A program made the translations under genes and the position numbers. Below the pieces are notes generated by a model, which was given only the letters and a program-made list of their open reading frames with translations, had not been told where the DNA came from and ran no database searches. Shown here piece after piece: positions 5,203 through 7,158 of a stretch of DNA of 7,158 nucleotides (position 1 is its first letter; every line of letters starts with the position of its first letter). Origin of the DNA: Nitrospiraceae bacterium (GTDB lineage Bacteria > Nitrospirota > Nitrospiria > Nitrospirales > Nitrospiraceae); NCBI GenBank assembly GCA_025934615.1, contig JAICXS010000087.1:1-7158 (forward strand), read 5' to 3'.

Positions 5203-7158
5203 TGGTCCGGCGCGCGAGCGGGCGGCTACCGCCGGTGACCGGAACATTGTCGTCACCGCCGGAGCGGGAACGGGCAAAACCACGTTGCTCGTGAACCGGT
5301 TGTTACACCTTTTGTTATTTCGTGCAGATCCATTGGCCGTCGGTGATATCGTCGCCCTGACGTTCACCAACAAAGCCGCTGATGAAATGAAGCTCCGCTT
5401 GCGTCTGCGCCTCAACGAGCTTCCCTTCAACGACTTGGCGAGCAAGGCGTTGCACGAGCTGGAGAAGAGCCAGATTGGGACGATTCATAGTTTTGCGGCG
5501 CATCTGCTTCGGTTGTATCCCATCGAGGGCCGGGTGGACCCAGGATTCCAGCAAGATGAAGGCCGCCAATTCGATGCCTTCTTTCAGCGGGAATGGGGAT
5601 TGTGGCTGGATCAGGAATTAGGAACGGCCGGGCCGCACGACGACATCTGGACTGCCGCGCTCTCTTGTGTGCCGCTCGAAGAGTGGCAGGAATTGGCACG
5701 CGGGTTTGCAGGCGAGCTGATTCCTTTGGATGAGACCCTTGACTTCGGTGGAATCTCCCTGCCGATTCGGGATTGGTTAATCCGGCAGGCGGACCTTGCA
5801 AAGGATCTGCGGAAGCGCCATCCAAAAACCAATACGCTCGAGAATATGTTGGAAGACGCGACGGCGTATCTTGAACGCGTCATTCGACAAGAACCAGACG
5901 CTCCGCCAGAAGGCTTGAATCGTGCTGTTCCACCGGCCACTAAACAATGGGATCGGGAGGACTACGAACAGGCGAGGCGCATTGTGCGCGTCGCCCAAGC
6001 CCTCTCGGCCGTACGGCTGAGTGTGCTTCAACCTATCGTCCAACTGATTGTGCCCTTTGCCCGCGAATGCCGGCGGCGCTTTGTGCAGACCGGATACATT
6101 TCGTTCGATGGATTGGTAGCGCGTGCGCGCAATCTCCTGCGAGATCATCCTCGCATTCGGCGCGAGCTGAAACGTCAGTTTCGGTCTATTTTGGTCGATG
6201 AATTTCAGGATACGGATCCGGTGCAATACGAGATGATTCTGTATCTCGCGGAAGCGCCCGGTGTGGAAGCCTCCGATTGGCGACATATCGTTCTCGAGCC
6301 CGGCAAACTCTTCATCGTCGGAGATCCCAAGCAGTCGATTTATGCTTTTCGCAGAGCCGACATGGAAGCGTACGATACCGTGGTCGAAGATCACATCTTG
6401 GCTCAAGCACCGCCCGGCGAACGCCATACGTTACAGACCAACTTCAGGAGCCACGCCGGATTGTTGGCGGTGATCAACGCTTTCTTTTCCCGCATTTTCC
6501 CTGAACAGGCCGTCAAAGGGATACAGCCACGTCATGAGCCGCTCCTTTCCCGCGATGCACAGATCCCATTGTTGGGAGAGCAGGTGGAGATTCGTCTCGT
6601 TCGTCCCGACGTGGCGGATGCGGACACGGCCGGGCGGGCGGAAGCTGAGGAACTGGCCCGATGGCTGCGCGAGGAGGTTTTTGAACGGCAAGAGATTTAT
6701 GAACATGGAGTTCCAGTCAAAATTAAACCAGGGCACGTAGCGATCCTGTTTCGGACATTGACCGATATGCGGGATTATCTCGAAGCGTTTCGCCGGTATC
6801 GGATTCCTTGTTTGACGGAAGGCGAAAAGCATTTTTATGAACGCCAGGAAGTGATCGATACCATTAATCTACTCCGCGCAGCTGTGGATCCGGATGACCG
6901 TTTAGCCTTGGTCGGCGTGCTGCGCTCTTCATTGGGTGCGATGCAGGATGCACAGATCGAAGCATTGGCTCGATACCAGATGTTGGATTATCGGACCGCC
7001 GGTATGCCCGATTCGCTCGATCGCGATATGCAAGTCTCTTACGAGGCTGTGCGGCCCGTCTATGTCCTGCTGCGTGAATTGTCTGGCGAGCTCCCCCAAC
7101 GTCCACTCTCAGACGTGCTGGATACCTTGCTAGCTAAGGCGCCGTTATTAGAATTGGC
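5192..7158 (+). CDS. addA: AddA/RecB-like UvrD-family helicase (3' end missing)
   Basis: Predicted ATP-driven 3'-5' DNA translocase of the AddAB complex, partner of the upstream AddB. The frame is open for 655 codons to the right edge. SF1A motifs appear in order: motif I AGAGTGKT (residues 23-30, Lys29), motif Ia LTFTNKAADEM (56-66), TIHSFA (97-102), motif II DEFQD (336-340), motif III GDPKQSIYAFRRAD (377-390), and motif IV NFR (417-419). The start of the second motor domain (AILFRTLTD) is present, while motifs V-VI and any C-terminal nuclease lie beyond the window. A GFD-like signature is present (YISFDGL, upstream of motif II). ATG 5192 is chosen because AGGGA at 5181-5185 is six bases upstream; an in-frame ATG at 5186 is too close to it. 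The start overlaps addB by 11 bases, so translation is probably coupled. The N-terminus (ARERAATAGDRN) has no glutamine at the usual Q-motif position, as in some RecB-like UvrD proteins. AddA against a more generic UvrD/RecB-like label cannot be settled without the C-terminus. Confidence 0.92.
   Translation, partial: MLSDGPARERAATAGDRNIVVTAGAGTGKTTLLVNRLLHLLLFRADPLAVGDIVALTFTNKAADEMKLRLRLRLNELPFNDLASKALHELEKSQIGTIHSFAAHLLRLYPIEGRVDPGFQQDEGRQFDAFFQREWGLWLDQELGTAGPHDDIWTAALSCVPLEEWQELARGFAGELIPLDETLDFGGISLPIRDWLIRQADLAKDLRKRHPKTNTLENMLEDATAYLERVIRQEPDAPPEGLNRAVPPATKQWDREDYEQARRIVRVAQALSAVRLSVLQPIVQLIVPFARECRRRFVQTGYISFDGLVARARNLLRDHPRIRRELKRQFRSILVDEFQDTDPVQYEMILYLAEAPGVEASDWRHIVLEPGKLFIVGDPKQSIYAFRRADMEAYDTVVEDHILAQAPPGERHTLQTNFRSHAGLLAVINAFFSRIFPEQAVKGIQPRHEPLLSRDAQIPLLGEQVEIRLVRPDVADADTAGRAEAEELARWLREEVFERQEIYEHGVPVKIKPGHVAILFRTLTDMRDYLEAFRRYRIPCLTEGEKHFYERQEVIDTINLLRAAVDPDDRLALVGVLRSSLGAMQDAQIEALARYQMLDYRTAGMPDSLDRDMQVSYEAVRPVYVLLRELSGELPQRPLSDVLDTLLAKAPLLEL

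Noticed and set aside
1..7158. Mobile element, CRISPR array, defence island or rRNA operon
   Set aside because: No transposase, integrase, Cas protein, regularly spaced repeats or rRNA-like sequence was found. The AddAB pair is housekeeping DNA repair by its motifs.

Overview
The window looks like bacterial chromosome from the Nitrospirota, most likely a Nitrospira-like organism. That placement is inference: it rests on the moderately high GC of the coding DNA (57-65% in lines I counted), the style of the small proteins, and my memory of similar loci. No rRNA or other marker gene is present to confirm it.

Left part (1-1239). Two short, strongly basic proteins are encoded on the minus strand. 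The first (193-381) is Lys/Arg/Glu-rich and resembles a small uncharacterised family. Its best ribosome-binding site points to an AUC start codon. The second (558-827) is an orphan with a near-ideal Shine-Dalgarno and a plausible sigma70-type promoter. A hairpin at 147-175 probably ends the minus-strand unit. From about 900 to 1180 the DNA is AT-rich (43% GC over 961-1140), and I see no convincing gene there.

Middle (1240-1926). Two small plus-strand genes follow: an 88-residue thioredoxin/glutaredoxin-fold protein with a CGAC active site, and a 53-residue acidic protein ending in a four-cysteine zinc ribbon. They are followed by a long imperfect inverted repeat built from degenerate GATGAAY-like heptads. 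Its right arm ends one base before the start codon of the next gene.

Right part (1927-7158). This is an AddAB-type DNA double-strand-break repair operon. The first gene encodes AddB: a helicase-like region whose ATPase motifs have decayed, joined to a RecB-family PD-(D/E)XK nuclease with a four-cysteine iron-sulfur staple. The second gene starts inside the end of addB (11-nt overlap) and encodes the AddA/UvrD-type helicase. Its ATPase motifs I to IV are intact, and it is cut by the right edge before its C-terminal part. Together the two should form a heterodimeric helicase-nuclease that resects broken DNA ends for RecA loading. AddA would supply the motor, and AddB a nuclease and probably the scanning function. 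I see no mobile element, CRISPR array, rRNA or tRNA, and nothing that amounts to a wholly new system. The points most worth following are the AUC start, the inverted repeat over the addB initiation region, and the side-by-side motor/pseudo-motor comparison.
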